Source of the DNA: Paenibacillus sp. JQZ6Y-1
GTDB taxonomy: Bacteria > Bacillota > Bacilli > Paenibacillales > Paenibacillaceae
Reading direction: 5' to 3'
NCBI RefSeq assembly: GCF_040719145.1
Contig: NZ_JBFDUZ010000001.1
Span: forward strand, 992,001 to 1,056,000
Length of the DNA: 64,000 nt
Within the stretch, counting starts at the first letter, position 1. Each line of letters opens with the position of its first letter. The position numbers and the translations under genes are program-made. Shown piece after piece: positions 1 to 9,422 of this stretch. The notes beneath the pieces were generated by a model, which was given only the letters and a program-made list of their open reading frames with translations, had not been told where the DNA came from and made no database searches.

Positions 1-154
1 GATCATCAGCAATTGATTTATCACAATCTCATTCAGATATAAAGTGTCTATAAATAGATAGCTGTACATCATGAACGAAGGTTGCATTTGCTTTGCGCCC
101 ATTTTTGAACAAGGGTTGGATTGGGTGAGGCAGACGACGGAGGGGGAATGAATC

Positions 155-1774
155 ATGGCACGAGCGGGAAGAGAATTATCCAAGCAGGTAGCGGTTTGCC
201 TGAACAAGCTCTATAAGCTGCAAAATAGCAAATGGTTGGAATTGATCCAACGTTCCGGCGAATATGCGGTGATTCCATATCTGGTGCCGTTTCTGAGCAG
301 TGATGATCAAATGCTGGAGATGACAGCGGAAAATACGATTAGCGATTTGCTGCGTCGCTGCCCGCCCAATGAGCTGGTATGGCTAAGTGAACAAATGCGT
401 GAGCATCTGCCCTATGCGTACCGTGAAAACAATCGACGTTGGACCCAGCTAACGACTGCAACGATGGCAAGCTGGGGGCAGAGTGTGCATCCAGTGAAGT
501 GGATCATGGCTAGCTTCCACCGAGATGGCTATGTACGTGAAGCGGCGGTCAAACGTATGGTGCTGAATCGCGATGGCTCTGAAATCCCCTTTTTGCTTAT
601 CCGTACGAATGATTGGGTATCCAGCATTCGTTTCCGAGCGTACAAAGCGCTGCAACAGCGTATTCATGAGCATAATGCCGATATTTTTATTCAAAATATT
701 GCGTTGGTGCAGCGTCTAGTCGATTGTGGTCGTGAGCATCGGGAGCGGTATGATGCCCTGATCGAAGCGATCTATGAGCTGCTGCGTCGCCCGGAATGTG
801 CCACTGCGCTTCAAGCAGGCATGCAGGCAGAAGAACCGTATATTCGGCGGTTCTGCTTCCAGCTTGGATTGCCATGTGATCATCTGGATACAGAGCAACT
901 GCTACAATGGGCGCTTCAAGACAGTGACAGCTCCATTCGCATCTGGGCAGCGCGGCAGGTGTCGCAGCAGCTGCAAGGTGACAGTCTGCTATCTGCATTG
1001 GAATATATGCGTCACGATTCATTTCCACCTGTTCGGCGGGAGGCGCTGGAACAGCTGTCCGATGGATTCCCCGAGCAGGCGGTACCTTATGTGCAGAGCG
1101 CTTTGCTAGATCGGAATGCAGTAGTACGAGAAGTGGCTCGGCGGTGTATAAGCCGCGTGCAGCCGCTGAATCTAGTGGAATTTTATCTCGATATGATCTG
1201 GAATGAGGAGGCGTATCCTTTCCAATTAGCTGCCGCTCTATATGGATTGGGCGAAACGGGACAGGCGGAGGATGCTGAGGTGATCGCCGAGGAGAGGAAT
1301 CATCCAGAGGTAGCTGTACGCAAAGCGGTCATTCGTGGACTGGCACGGCTGGATATTCGCTCGTATGGGCATGTGCTTCGTGCTGCACTGTTTGATCCGC
1401 AGCCAGGGATTTCGCGTGAGGCGGTACCTGCGATTCAGCGGCATATTTATTTGTTGAATCGCGAAGAATGGCTGCACGGATTGTTGGAAAAGCACCCTCG
1501 TCATGTGCATCGTAATTTGTTCCGTTTGTTGCCTGCATATGAGCGCTGGGAGCAGCTGGATATGCTGTTGGATATTTTAAACCAAGAGACATTATCATGG
1601 ATTCGACAAGCAGCCGGGCATCAGCTGAATCGCTGGATTCATCAATCCAATCGGGGATTCCATATGCGACCGTCCGGCGAGACGGCAGATCATTTGCTGG
1701 ACAAGCTAAAGGCATGTGAGCGCCGAATGGACAGCAATAAAGCACATATGCTGCGCTGGATGATCATGTCCTGA
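155..1774 (+). CDS. HEAT-repeat protein of unknown function
   Basis: The 539-residue product is soluble and almost wholly alpha-helical, built of repeated helical pairs of about 30-35 residues with recurring motifs such as DSSIRIWAARQV, DRNAVVREVARRC and HPEVAVRKAVIRGL. This is the HEAT / PBS-lyase-like repeat pattern, which normally serves as a protein-binding scaffold. No catalytic domain or signal peptide is seen. The ATG at 155 follows a strong GGAGGGGG site at 139-146. It leads a run of unknown genes transcribed the same way, the next starting 32 bases downstream, which suggests an operon. Partner and role cannot be told from the sequence. Confidence 0.8.
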   Translation: MARAGRELSKQVAVCLNKLYKLQNSKWLELIQRSGEYAVIPYLVPFLSSDDQMLEMTAENTISDLLRRCPPNELVWLSEQMREHLPYAYRENNRRWTQLTTATMASWGQSVHPVKWIMASFHRDGYVREAAVKRMVLNRDGSEIPFLLIRTNDWVSSIRFRAYKALQQRIHEHNADIFIQNIALVQRLVDCGREHRERYDALIEAIYELLRRPECATALQAGMQAEEPYIRRFCFQLGLPCDHLDTEQLLQWALQDSDSSIRIWAARQVSQQLQGDSLLSALEYMRHDSFPPVRREALEQLSDGFPEQAVPYVQSALLDRNAVVREVARRCISRVQPLNLVEFYLDMIWNEEAYPFQLAAALYGLGETGQAEDAEVIAEERNHPEVAVRKAVIRGLARLDIRSYGHVLRAALFDPQPGISREAVPAIQRHIYLLNREEWLHGLLEKHPRHVHRNLFRLLPAYERWEQLDMLLDILNQETLSWIRQAAGHQLNRWIHQSNRGFHMRPSGETADHLLDKLKACERRMDSNKAHMLRWMIMS

Positions 1775-1806
1775 ACATACGTGAGGGCGAAAGGAAGGAT
1801 TCAAGG

Positions 1807-2670
1807 ATGGACAATGATATCAATCGATATCGCCAGCAGCCAGAAGAGGGCGAGGTATTGACTACTTTGGAGCTGACGCATGGTGAAATTATCGCGCTGC
1901 GTAAAGCATTGGCTTATCTGAAGTTCGATTGTTTGGATAGCGAAGCGAATTTGTATGCAGGCAGTATCTCATTGAATAGCCTGCTGGGTAAAACGCTGGA
2001 AAAAGGACCGCTTGCAGAGCAGACTTGTCATTTTTATAATCGTGTGAACCCGCAGGCGGAGCAGTTTGTGGCAGATCGTCTGGAGCTGGAATATGCGTCC
2101 GAAGGTCGCTCGTGGCAACAGCTAGATGCCCAATCTCGGCAAACGATTATGGAAGCGCGACTATATCCTTTTCCCTATTCTGGTGAGAAGCGTACCTATA
2201 TTACCTACGATGCGCTGTTACCGCAGGAGGGAACGGAGAATGGGGAGCAATGGACACAGCAATTAGCAGATACCATGTATGAGCCGCCACATGCGGAATG
2301 GATATCTACCCATTGGAAGCAGCTTGCGCCATCGATGCGGCAATTGCTGCTGGTGTTGGATTACGATATTGAATTGCAAATGAATGGCTTGCTTGGATTA
2401 TTGCATAATATCGGTGAACGTGAATATGAGTTGTTGCCGATGCTACATGCGCTTGGTTTGCAGCAGGATGCCCAGCTAATTACACCACTTCAAATGCAGC
2501 AAAGGCGAGAACGGGTAGAAGGCAATGAGCAGTATAGTGAATCCTTGCTAGAGCGTATTCGGGAAGTGGAGCGGCAGCTTCTGGTATATCGCGATCCGAC
2601 TATCTTTTATGAGCGTGTGTTTACTTATGCAGATCGATTATTGACAAGTATCCAATCCCAATTGTCGTAG
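1807..2670 (+). CDS. Hypothetical protein, possible DUF4375-like helical region
   Basis: Unrecognised 287-residue soluble protein, acidic and helix-rich, with no signal peptide or membrane segment. Residues about 185-215 (region of LDYDIELQMNGLLGLLHN) faintly recall the DMP19/DUF4375 family, in which an acidic residue and an NG step precede an aromatic helix; this resemblance is weak. The ATG at 1807 is preceded by GAAAGGAAGG. It lies 32 bases after the HEAT-repeat gene and probably shares its transcript. Confidence 0.6.
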   Translation: MDNDINRYRQQPEEGEVLTTLELTHGEIIALRKALAYLKFDCLDSEANLYAGSISLNSLLGKTLEKGPLAEQTCHFYNRVNPQAEQFVADRLELEYASEGRSWQQLDAQSRQTIMEARLYPFPYSGEKRTYITYDALLPQEGTENGEQWTQQLADTMYEPPHAEWISTHWKQLAPSMRQLLLVLDYDIELQMNGLLGLLHNIGEREYELLPMLHALGLQQDAQLITPLQMQQRRERVEGNEQYSESLLERIREVERQLLVYRDPTIFYERVFTYADRLLTSIQSQLS

Positions 2671-2832
2671 ATAAAAGCAATCGTCGTATCTAAAAGCCGC
2701 TGTTGAATCATACATGAAGTTGGTGATGGGGAACATCAATTGGGCAGCTATCGGCAATAGTCAGGAAGAGATTTGCCGATGGCTTGTGTACCCATTGAGT
2801 GGAGGAATGAAAAGATAAAGGGGAGGTTGCAG

Positions 2833-3198
2833 ATGGGCTGGGAATACGGAGTCACTGTAAACGAACAGGATAATGGTCAAAGCGCCGAAGATACGGCAAG
2901 ACAGTTGCTAGATGTCTGGTATGAGCGACTGATTCATAACGTGGGACAGCAGTATCGTTTGGAAAAGGATGAGGCTGGGTTTGCGGTATGGAACGACAAG
3001 GAAGCGAAGTGGCCTGAGGTGCTGGAAGTACAGCTACAATTGCCAGATAGAGAGGCACAGTCAGCGACGGATACGCCGGGACAAGTAGAACTGTATATAT
3101 TGTTTCATATTGGTGGTAAGCAAGCGGCAGATATGCTAGAAGTGATGGATTCTACTCTGGCAGAGTATGCTCCTGATGCAGAGCGATTGGAATATTAG
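2833..3198 (+). CDS. Hypothetical small acidic protein
   Basis: Unrecognised 121-residue acidic protein starting MGWEYGVTVN. It has no signal peptide. An upstream in-frame ATG at 2773 exists, but the AAGGGGAGG site just before 2833 fixes the start there. It has a two-part look, an N-terminal helix and a beta-rich C-terminal half. Position in a run of small unknown genes is compatible with an immunity-protein-like role, but nothing in the sequence proves that. Confidence 0.55.
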   Translation: MGWEYGVTVNEQDNGQSAEDTARQLLDVWYERLIHNVGQQYRLEKDEAGFAVWNDKEAKWPEVLEVQLQLPDREAQSATDTPGQVELYILFHIGGKQAADMLEVMDSTLAEYAPDAERLEY

Positions 3199-3255
3199 CA
3201 GGATAGCATGAGTAGGTAGCAAGTGTATCGTTTACATAGAAAGAAGGAGAATCAG

Positions 3256-3720
3256 ATGAAATCAAAAGCAGTCACAACACCATTGGGATTAATGTACGGT
3301 CGCGATGCGATCTATGTGGATCAGGTGCATTACCAATATGATCGTCGCAAATTGTTGTTGGAAGGTTCATTGAATGGAGAGCTTGGGAGCGAAAGCGATA
3401 CAGAGAAGTTTGTACCGTATCAGCTGACATTTGAAGGTGTATATTATTTCCGCGCGACGGAACTGGATTTGCACTTTGCTTTGGACGACATGGAGGATTC
3501 TGAGAACATGGAAGGACCGATAGAACATTCGAACTGGGTAGAATATACCGATTCACCGTTACTACGCTCAGCTAGAGAAGAAGGTAAACCAGAATTGCAA
3601 GAAATGCGTCATTTTGTGTTGTATACGTATGATGATGTATTCAAGATCGGTTGTCGAAGTTATACATTGAAATTGCATACAGACCTAAATAGTCAGTCTA
3701 ATGAATCATATACATTGTAA
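3256..3720 (+). CDS. Hypothetical protein, beta-rich
   Basis: Unrecognised 154-residue protein, predicted mostly beta-strand with many aromatic and acidic residues. No signal peptide or membrane helix. The start is set by AAGAAGGAG at 3241-3249, seven bases before ATG 3256. It follows the preceding small gene by 57 bases in the same direction, so co-transcription is likely. Function unknown. Confidence 0.55.
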   Translation: MKSKAVTTPLGLMYGRDAIYVDQVHYQYDRRKLLLEGSLNGELGSESDTEKFVPYQLTFEGVYYFRATELDLHFALDDMEDSENMEGPIEHSNWVEYTDSPLLRSAREEGKPELQEMRHFVLYTYDDVFKIGCRSYTLKLHTDLNSQSNESYTL

Positions 3721-3773
3721 TTGAATATGTAGAGCAATAATGGAGTTAGAAAAGATAAGTCTTGGAGGAGAAT

Positions 3774-4298
3774 ATGAGCTACTCAAGAAGACTTCGCGCA
3801 AACAATCATATCCATATGACCAGAAGTGCTATTGAAAGTGTTCGTAAGGAAAATAACATTAAGTATGAACAATTCCATGAATTTGGCAAATTGGAGTGGC
3901 AATCAGTATATCATCAATTATCACAAATATTTGTACCTCGTGGTGTGTATCCTGATGGAAGAACGTTATATCAATGTTGGAAATATTGGGAAGAAGACTA
4001 TGAAGTATTGTATGCTGGTGAGAATTACCTTGACGACTTGAATTTTATTATCCCCTCTCACGATAAGGTCGTGTTATTAGCAGAAGAAGGTTCATATGGA
4101 CGGAAAGAGTATTGGCTATACGAAGGATACGTGGATGCAGTGTATCGAATCATTCATGAAGCAGCACTGTATAATTATATGATTGCCTCTAAAAAATATA
4201 ACTGGATACTGGCTGAAACTCAGGAAGGTTTTTTGTATGGAAAAGGCGAACCAGTTGTAAGCAATATGATCTCATTGAGCAAACGTAAAAAGCGATAA
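3774..4298 (+). CDS. Hypothetical protein, possible DUF6756-like
   Basis: Unrecognised 174-residue protein ending in a basic tail KRKKR. The C-terminal part (YNWILAETQEGFLYGKGE) recalls small DUF6756-type proteins often found near toxin/immunity loci, but this is a memory-level resemblance. The start is ATG 3774 because GGAGG lies at 3764-3768; an in-frame TTG at 3762 is part of that site. The gene is visibly richer in A and T than its neighbours, suggesting separate origin. A terminator follows. Confidence 0.5.
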   Translation: MSYSRRLRANNHIHMTRSAIESVRKENNIKYEQFHEFGKLEWQSVYHQLSQIFVPRGVYPDGRTLYQCWKYWEEDYEVLYAGENYLDDLNFIIPSHDKVVLLAEEGSYGRKEYWLYEGYVDAVYRIIHEAALYNYMIASKKYNWILAETQEGFLYGKGEPVVSNMISLSKRKKR

Positions 4299-4321
4299 AC
4301 CTTCTTCACATCAGATCAACG

Positions 4322-4354
4322 GAATGGTCATTGTCAGATGACTGTTCTTTTTTT
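4322..4354 (+). terminator. Intrinsic terminator after the unknown gene cluster
   Basis: Ten-base-pair stem GAATGGTCAT / ATGACTGTTC (two G-U wobbles), six-base loop, then a run of seven T. It separates the 0.1-4.3 kb cluster from dinB. Confidence 0.75.
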
Positions 4355-4364
4355 ATAATAAAAT

Positions 4365-4378
4365 AGAACACATATTCG
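4365..4378. promoter_or_regulatory. Degenerate LexA-like box upstream of dinB
   Basis: AGAACACATATTCG matches the Bacillus LexA consensus CGAACRNRYGTTYG at all but two positions (first base, and A for G in the right half). It lies about 100 bases before the DNA polymerase IV start, a gene often under SOS control. Binding is inferred only. Confidence 0.35.
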
Positions 4379-4480
4379 CTATGTGATTAGGGAACGGGTT
4401 ATTGGAAGAGATCACCATCTAATCAAAAGAAAAAGATATGCCGCTGATGAATGAGCTGGAAACGGACAGGAGGGGAAGAC

Positions 4481-5773
4481 ATGAAGGAGGATACCAGCGG
4501 CTACTATCCGACACGCGGACGAGTGATTTTGCATGTGGATATGAATGCCTTTTACTGCTCGGTGCATGCTGCGGAAGAGCCTGAGAAGTATGCTGGCAAG
4601 CCGACAGCAGTGGCAGGCAGCGTGGAACTCAGGCGCGGTATTGTAGTGACAGCCTCCTATGAAGCACGACGGGTCGGTGTCAAAACAGGAATGCTAGTCG
4701 GACAAGCGCTGCAAAAGTGTCCCAAGCTGACGCTCATATCGCCTGATTTCACTCTGTATCGCAAGTATTCATCCGCGTTTATGAATATTGCCTACAGCTA
4801 TACCCCTCTGCTGCAAGCTACCTCCATCGACGAATGTTATCTTGATATTACCGGTTCAAGTCAGTTCGGAACACCGATGGAGATCGCTACTGAGCTGCAA
4901 AATCGGATTCGCGACGAGTTGCGGCTGCCCTGCTCAGTTGGTGTAGCACCCAACAAGCTGCTTGCCAAAATGGCATCAGACATGAAAAAACCGAACGGAA
5001 TCTCTATTCTGCGTATTCGTGATGTACCACGTCTGCTCTGGGATCAGCCATGCGCAGAATTATTCGGCATCGGTCAGAAAACGGCAGCTAAGCTGCGCGA
5101 GATGGGCATTCGTACCCTTGGACAGCTGGCGGCGGCAGATGAAGCGCGATTGAAGGCACGCTTTGGTGTAATGGGCAGTTGGCTCAAGCAGGCGGCAAAC
5201 GGAATTGATCATTCGCTGGTTGAGCCGGACAATGAGCCGAACAAATCGGTCGGTCACACGACCACACTGCCTGCCGATATTCAGGATATGGACGATATTC
5301 GGCGCGTGATGCTTAATTTGAGCGATCAGGTATGTAGACGTATGCGACGTCAAAAGCTAATGGCACATACGATCCAGATTACAATTCGAACACCGGATAT
5401 GAAGACGATTACCCGCTCACGAGCATTGCCGGTGCCAACAGATACCGCTGAGGAAGTATACCATGAGGCATGTGAGCTATATACACGTCACTGGCTTGGT
5501 CGTGGACCGGTACGTCTGCTCGGCGTAACCCTGCAAAATTTACTGCCACGCGATGAAGCGGCTATTCAGCTCGATCTATTCGATTACGAGCGCCAGCCGC
5601 AAAAGCAGGAGCTGACGCATATTATTGATCAGCTTCGTGACAAATTCGGTGAGAATGCCGTGCTTACTGCCGGTATGCTGGGCAATGATCCGTCTGTACT
5701 GATTCGTAATCATAAGATTAGAGGAACATCATTGCAGCGAGATGGACGACGGTTTGAGCATGAAGAGGAATAA
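4481..5773 (+). CDS. dinB: DNA polymerase IV (Y-family translesion polymerase)
   Basis: Error-prone polymerase that copies past DNA lesions. The 430-residue length fits the family. The palm metal-binding residues are visible as Asp20 in LHVDMNAFYCSVHAAEEP and the SIDECYLDITGS motif (Asp117, Glu118). A helix-hairpin-helix segment (FGIGQKTAAKLREMGI) and the little-finger domain follow. QLDLF at about 363-367 is a good beta-clamp-binding motif. The start at 4481 is chosen because AGGAGGGG sits seven bases upstream; the in-frame ATG at 4451 has none. A LexA-like box lies upstream at 4365. Confidence 0.95.
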   Translation: MKEDTSGYYPTRGRVILHVDMNAFYCSVHAAEEPEKYAGKPTAVAGSVELRRGIVVTASYEARRVGVKTGMLVGQALQKCPKLTLISPDFTLYRKYSSAFMNIAYSYTPLLQATSIDECYLDITGSSQFGTPMEIATELQNRIRDELRLPCSVGVAPNKLLAKMASDMKKPNGISILRIRDVPRLLWDQPCAELFGIGQKTAAKLREMGIRTLGQLAAADEARLKARFGVMGSWLKQAANGIDHSLVEPDNEPNKSVGHTTTLPADIQDMDDIRRVMLNLSDQVCRRMRRQKLMAHTIQITIRTPDMKTITRSRALPVPTDTAEEVYHEACELYTRHWLGRGPVRLLGVTLQNLLPRDEAAIQLDLFDYERQPQKQELTHIIDQLRDKFGENAVLTAGMLGNDPSVLIRNHKIRGTSLQRDGRRFEHEEE

Positions 5774-5988
5774 GCATGGTACAGTCTGTCCTTATCGTGG
5801 CGTTTAAGCTGTTAGCGGAAAGGGTAAAATTTAAAATACAGACAAAACAAGGCTGTTTTATGCGGCATATCCAGTTGCGATGACTAGCTGTTATGTGGAA
5901 TGTATTTGAAATTATGCGTGCTTTGTATTATATTTTGATTATCTGTACAGACTGGGTGTCACATAAATAGACAACTGGAAAGCAATGA

Positions 5989-6240
<252 letters not shown>

Positions 6241-6296
6241 GATCCATACGATACCTTCAACGGTCCATTGAAGATATTGATGTTAAGCAGAAGAGA

Positions 6297-6335
6297 AAAG
6301 CGTTTTTCCCATGATTGGGGAAAGACGCTTTTTTT
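6297..6335 (+). terminator. Intrinsic terminator after fer
   Basis: Stem AAAGCG...TTTCCC pairing with GGGGAAA...CGCTTT around an ATGATT loop, followed by a T run. Confidence 0.85.
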
Positions 6336-6593
6336 GATCATACGATAAAATTGTGAAAATCAGCTTATTCTCATTTCGTATTTCTGAAAAATTGCGTTAT
6401 ATTGCAAGCAGAATTTGATGCCTCAGCCCTACAGTCTATCTATCGTCAAAACGATAAGATTGACCGATAAAGAAGATAATGGACGTTTTGTCGGCAATGC
6501 TACACGTGTTTACGTGTTTTCTACAACATACATAATCATTGCCAAAAGAACAATAGGCAGGGAAGGAGATTCGGACCACCGTCCGGGAAACAC

Positions 6594-8027
6594 ATGAAAA
6601 ACCTACTTTACTTAAAACGTTATGTCAAAATGCATCCCGATAACCGGATGGGTTGGTACCTGCTGGGCAAGGAATACGAATCCGACGGTCAGATGGGCAA
6701 AGCGAATTATTGTTACAATCGTGCAGGGGACATTTACGAAGCGTTTGAGCAAAGCCAGATTCCGGCAGATGTGCTAAAGCAGTATGAAGCCGAGGTGATG
6801 CAGGTTGCCCGTGTGCGCGAGCGGAAAATTCGGCGTAGGCGTAATGTGATGCTTGGTGTACTGCTGCTATTTTTACTGACGATGCGGTCGGTTGGATTGC
6901 CTGCTGCGGATGACAGCCAGACTGCACAGGTATCGAACGGTGCTTCATCCTCTAGTAGCGATTTGGCGCAGACTTCGGGAGGAGAGCAGGCGGAAGCGGA
7001 TCAGACACCGCCGGGTTATCATGCGCCGATTAGCTTTACAGCGGCAGCGATGGCAGCAGGTAGTAGTTCGGCGGGTGATGGATTATCGCAGTATATCGCT
7101 CAGCAGGTTCACGATACGCAACCGAAGCTGGCAGCTGTACTAGGTATGGAGCAATCCGGTCAATGGCTGCTGTGGAAGCATACGTTGCCAGTCGCGTATA
7201 CATTAGCAGAGGGAGATAAACCGGGACAAATTGATGTGCAATCCTACAATGCCAAGGCTTGTCGGTGTCAGCCTGGACAGCCTGCGGGCACTGCCCATCA
7301 AGCTGCGAGCTGGATGCAGCAGCAGGAGCAGCTTGCTGTTATGCAGACTGCGCTGGCAAATTACCAAACAACCAGTGGGCAGCTACCAACGGCGCTTGGA
7401 CAGCTGGATCGTTCATTCCCTGTCAATTGGCTGTCCGGTACGACTCAGGCAATGGATACGTCATTTTCAGCCCTTCAGCCATATCCATTGGATGATTCAG
7501 CGATGATGCCGGAGCAAGGATTTAGCGGGGATACACAGAAGCTGTTTGCGTCCACGCTGGGCAACCATCCTTATTTTACAAAGCCATTGGAAATTATCGT
7601 GGATAAGAAAAATCATCGGCTGGGATTGGTTAGTGGCTCGATTTTACTGCGCAATTATCCTGTCGGATTGGGCGGTCATCATACGCCTACTGGTACATTC
7701 CGCTTGTCGATCAAGGTGATCGATCCCAATGGTAAGTCCAACGGTGAATTTGGAAGTCGGGGTATGCAATTGTCTGATACGAATTATGCGATTCACGGGA
7801 CGAATGAACCGGATAGCATCGGTGCGGATGAGTCGCTGGGCTGTGTGCGTATGAGCAAGGCAGATGTGGAGGAGTTGTTTGATATGGCTCCCCTCGGTAC
7901 GAAGGTGACGATTACAAATGATGTATTGCCTGATGATGTATCTGTTCCGCAGAAGCGCTATACGAGCACGAAGAAGCCGACTCAGAATCAGACCGATCCA
8001 AGTCGCACGTATCACTGGTTGAACTAG
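6594..8027 (+). CDS. TPR-anchored L,D-transpeptidase (YkuD family)
   Basis: Cell-wall enzyme that forms L,D cross-links in peptidoglycan. Order of parts: a cytoplasmic TPR-like N-terminus (about 1-60), an RRRR stop-transfer stretch, one membrane helix at about 83-104, a long Ser/Gln-rich extracellular linker, then the YkuD domain at about 325-440. The catalytic signature is present: His401 in AIHGTNEP and Cys417 in ESLGCVRM. The N-terminus lacks a cleavable signal, so the enzyme is predicted N-in and membrane-tethered. Ribosome binding before ATG 6594 is weak, so the exact start is less sure than the frame. Confidence 0.88.
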   Translation: MKNLLYLKRYVKMHPDNRMGWYLLGKEYESDGQMGKANYCYNRAGDIYEAFEQSQIPADVLKQYEAEVMQVARVRERKIRRRRNVMLGVLLLFLLTMRSVGLPAADDSQTAQVSNGASSSSSDLAQTSGGEQAEADQTPPGYHAPISFTAAAMAAGSSSAGDGLSQYIAQQVHDTQPKLAAVLGMEQSGQWLLWKHTLPVAYTLAEGDKPGQIDVQSYNAKACRCQPGQPAGTAHQAASWMQQQEQLAVMQTALANYQTTSGQLPTALGQLDRSFPVNWLSGTTQAMDTSFSALQPYPLDDSAMMPEQGFSGDTQKLFASTLGNHPYFTKPLEIIVDKKNHRLGLVSGSILLRNYPVGLGGHHTPTGTFRLSIKVIDPNGKSNGEFGSRGMQLSDTNYAIHGTNEPDSIGADESLGCVRMSKADVEELFDMAPLGTKVTITNDVLPDDVSVPQKRYTSTKKPTQNQTDPSRTYHWLN

Positions 8028-8126
8028 AGACGAAGACGGATTGTTGTTCGCTCTTTTTATAAAATAGGGCATAAAAATGGTCTGACCACATGTATAAGTG
8101 TTCTACCCTATGAAACAGCAGTATCA

Positions 8127-8166
8127 GAAAAGCGGTCTTCTCAAAAGCAGAAGATCGCTTTTCTTT
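8127..8166 (+). terminator. Intrinsic terminator after the L,D-transpeptidase gene
   Basis: AAAAGCGGTCTTCT pairs with AGAAGATCGCTTTT (one mismatch) and is followed by CTTTT. Confidence 0.75.
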
Positions 8167-8286
8167 TGCCGCAGAACAGGATAAACTAAGGTAGAGAATC
8201 ATTTTGCATGACCATGAAGGATAACGACATGCAAAATCTTACGCATCAGGGCTTGAGGCCTATGCCAGGAACGGAGTGAATACACA

Positions 8287-9381
8287 TTGTTATACCGTAA
8301 TCTTTTCAAACCTGTGCTGTTTCGGATGGACCCGGAAAAGGCGCATCATCTGGTTATTGGCGGATTGGGTGCCGGCGTACGTATACCGGGCACACTGTCT
8401 GCGATGCAGTCGATGTATGGCATTGACAGTACACCGGATATGACAACCGAATTGTTCGGTATTACGTTTCCAGGTCCGGTTGGACTTGCGGCAGGTTTGG
8501 ATAAAAATGCGCAGGCTGTCAGCGGTCTGTCATCGGCGGGCTTTGGATTTATGGAAGTCGGAACGGTAACGCCGAAACCACAGCCCGGCAACGAGCAGCC
8601 GCGCTTGTTTCGCCTGCCATCTGATCGTGCGCTGATCAACCGGATGGGCTTCAACAACGATGGTGCCGAAGTGATGGCAGGACGTCTGAAGCGTCTACCG
8701 TCTCATTCGATTCCAATTGCTGTTAACATCGGTAAAAACAAAGTAACGCCAAATGATCAGGCGGCAAGCGATTACAAGGCATGCATTCGCACGCTGTACC
8801 CGTATGCCGATTTCTTCGTGGTGAATATCAGTTCACCGAATACGCCCGATCTGCGCAATTTGCAGCATGGCAACGAGCTGAAGGAGCTGCTTGCCGAGGT
8901 AATGGAAGAAATGTCCGATCAGCAGCGCAAGCATGGCTCATTCAAATCGGTACTCGTCAAAATCGCCCCAGACGTGAGCGATTCCGAACTGGAGTATATG
9001 GTAGAGACCATTACCCAGAGCGGTGCAGCTGGTCTGATTGCGACCAATACCACATTATCGCGCGATGGATTGACTCATTCCAGTGCTGGCGAAACAGGCG
9101 GTTTGAGTGGAGGACCACTGACGGAACGCTCGACCGAGATCATTTCCCGCGTATATCGTCAGACTGGCGGTAAGCTGCCGATTATTGGGTGCGGGGGTAT
9201 TTTCTCAGCACAGGATGCTTATGATAAAATAAAGGCAGGCTCCAGTCTGGTAGAGATTTATACATCATTTATTTATGAAGGACCACAGGTGACACGGACA
9301 CTTCATAACGGAATCCGCGAGCTGATGCAGCGCGATGGATTTGCACATATTTCGGAAGCGGTGGGTGCGGCTCATCGTTGA
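8287..9381 (+). CDS. pyrD: Dihydroorotate dehydrogenase (quinone), class 2
   Basis: Fourth step of pyrimidine synthesis: dihydroorotate to orotate with FMN, passing electrons to quinone at the membrane. The N-terminal helix MLYRNLFKPVLFRMDPE and the whole-length 364 residues mark class 2 rather than class 1B. FMN-binding TIM-barrel motifs include GLAAGLDKNAQA, NRMGFNNDGAE, VNISSPNTPDLR and IIGCGGIFSAQDA. The start codon is TTG (8287) after a GGAGTGA site. It stands apart from a pyr operon; relQ follows after 41 bases. Confidence 0.93.
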   Translation: MLYRNLFKPVLFRMDPEKAHHLVIGGLGAGVRIPGTLSAMQSMYGIDSTPDMTTELFGITFPGPVGLAAGLDKNAQAVSGLSSAGFGFMEVGTVTPKPQPGNEQPRLFRLPSDRALINRMGFNNDGAEVMAGRLKRLPSHSIPIAVNIGKNKVTPNDQAASDYKACIRTLYPYADFFVVNISSPNTPDLRNLQHGNELKELLAEVMEEMSDQQRKHGSFKSVLVKIAPDVSDSELEYMVETITQSGAAGLIATNTTLSRDGLTHSSAGETGGLSGGPLTERSTEIISRVYRQTGGKLPIIGCGGIFSAQDAYDKIKAGSSLVEIYTSFIYEGPQVTRTLHNGIRELMQRDGFAHISEAVGAAHR

Positions 9382-9422
9382 AGAATTCAAACAGACAGGT
9401 CATACACTGAGGAGGCATGAAC

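Noticed and set aside
6415-6597. A 60-codon frame before the L,D-transpeptidase gene
   Set aside because: No ribosome site and no protein-like composition; it overlaps the real start region.
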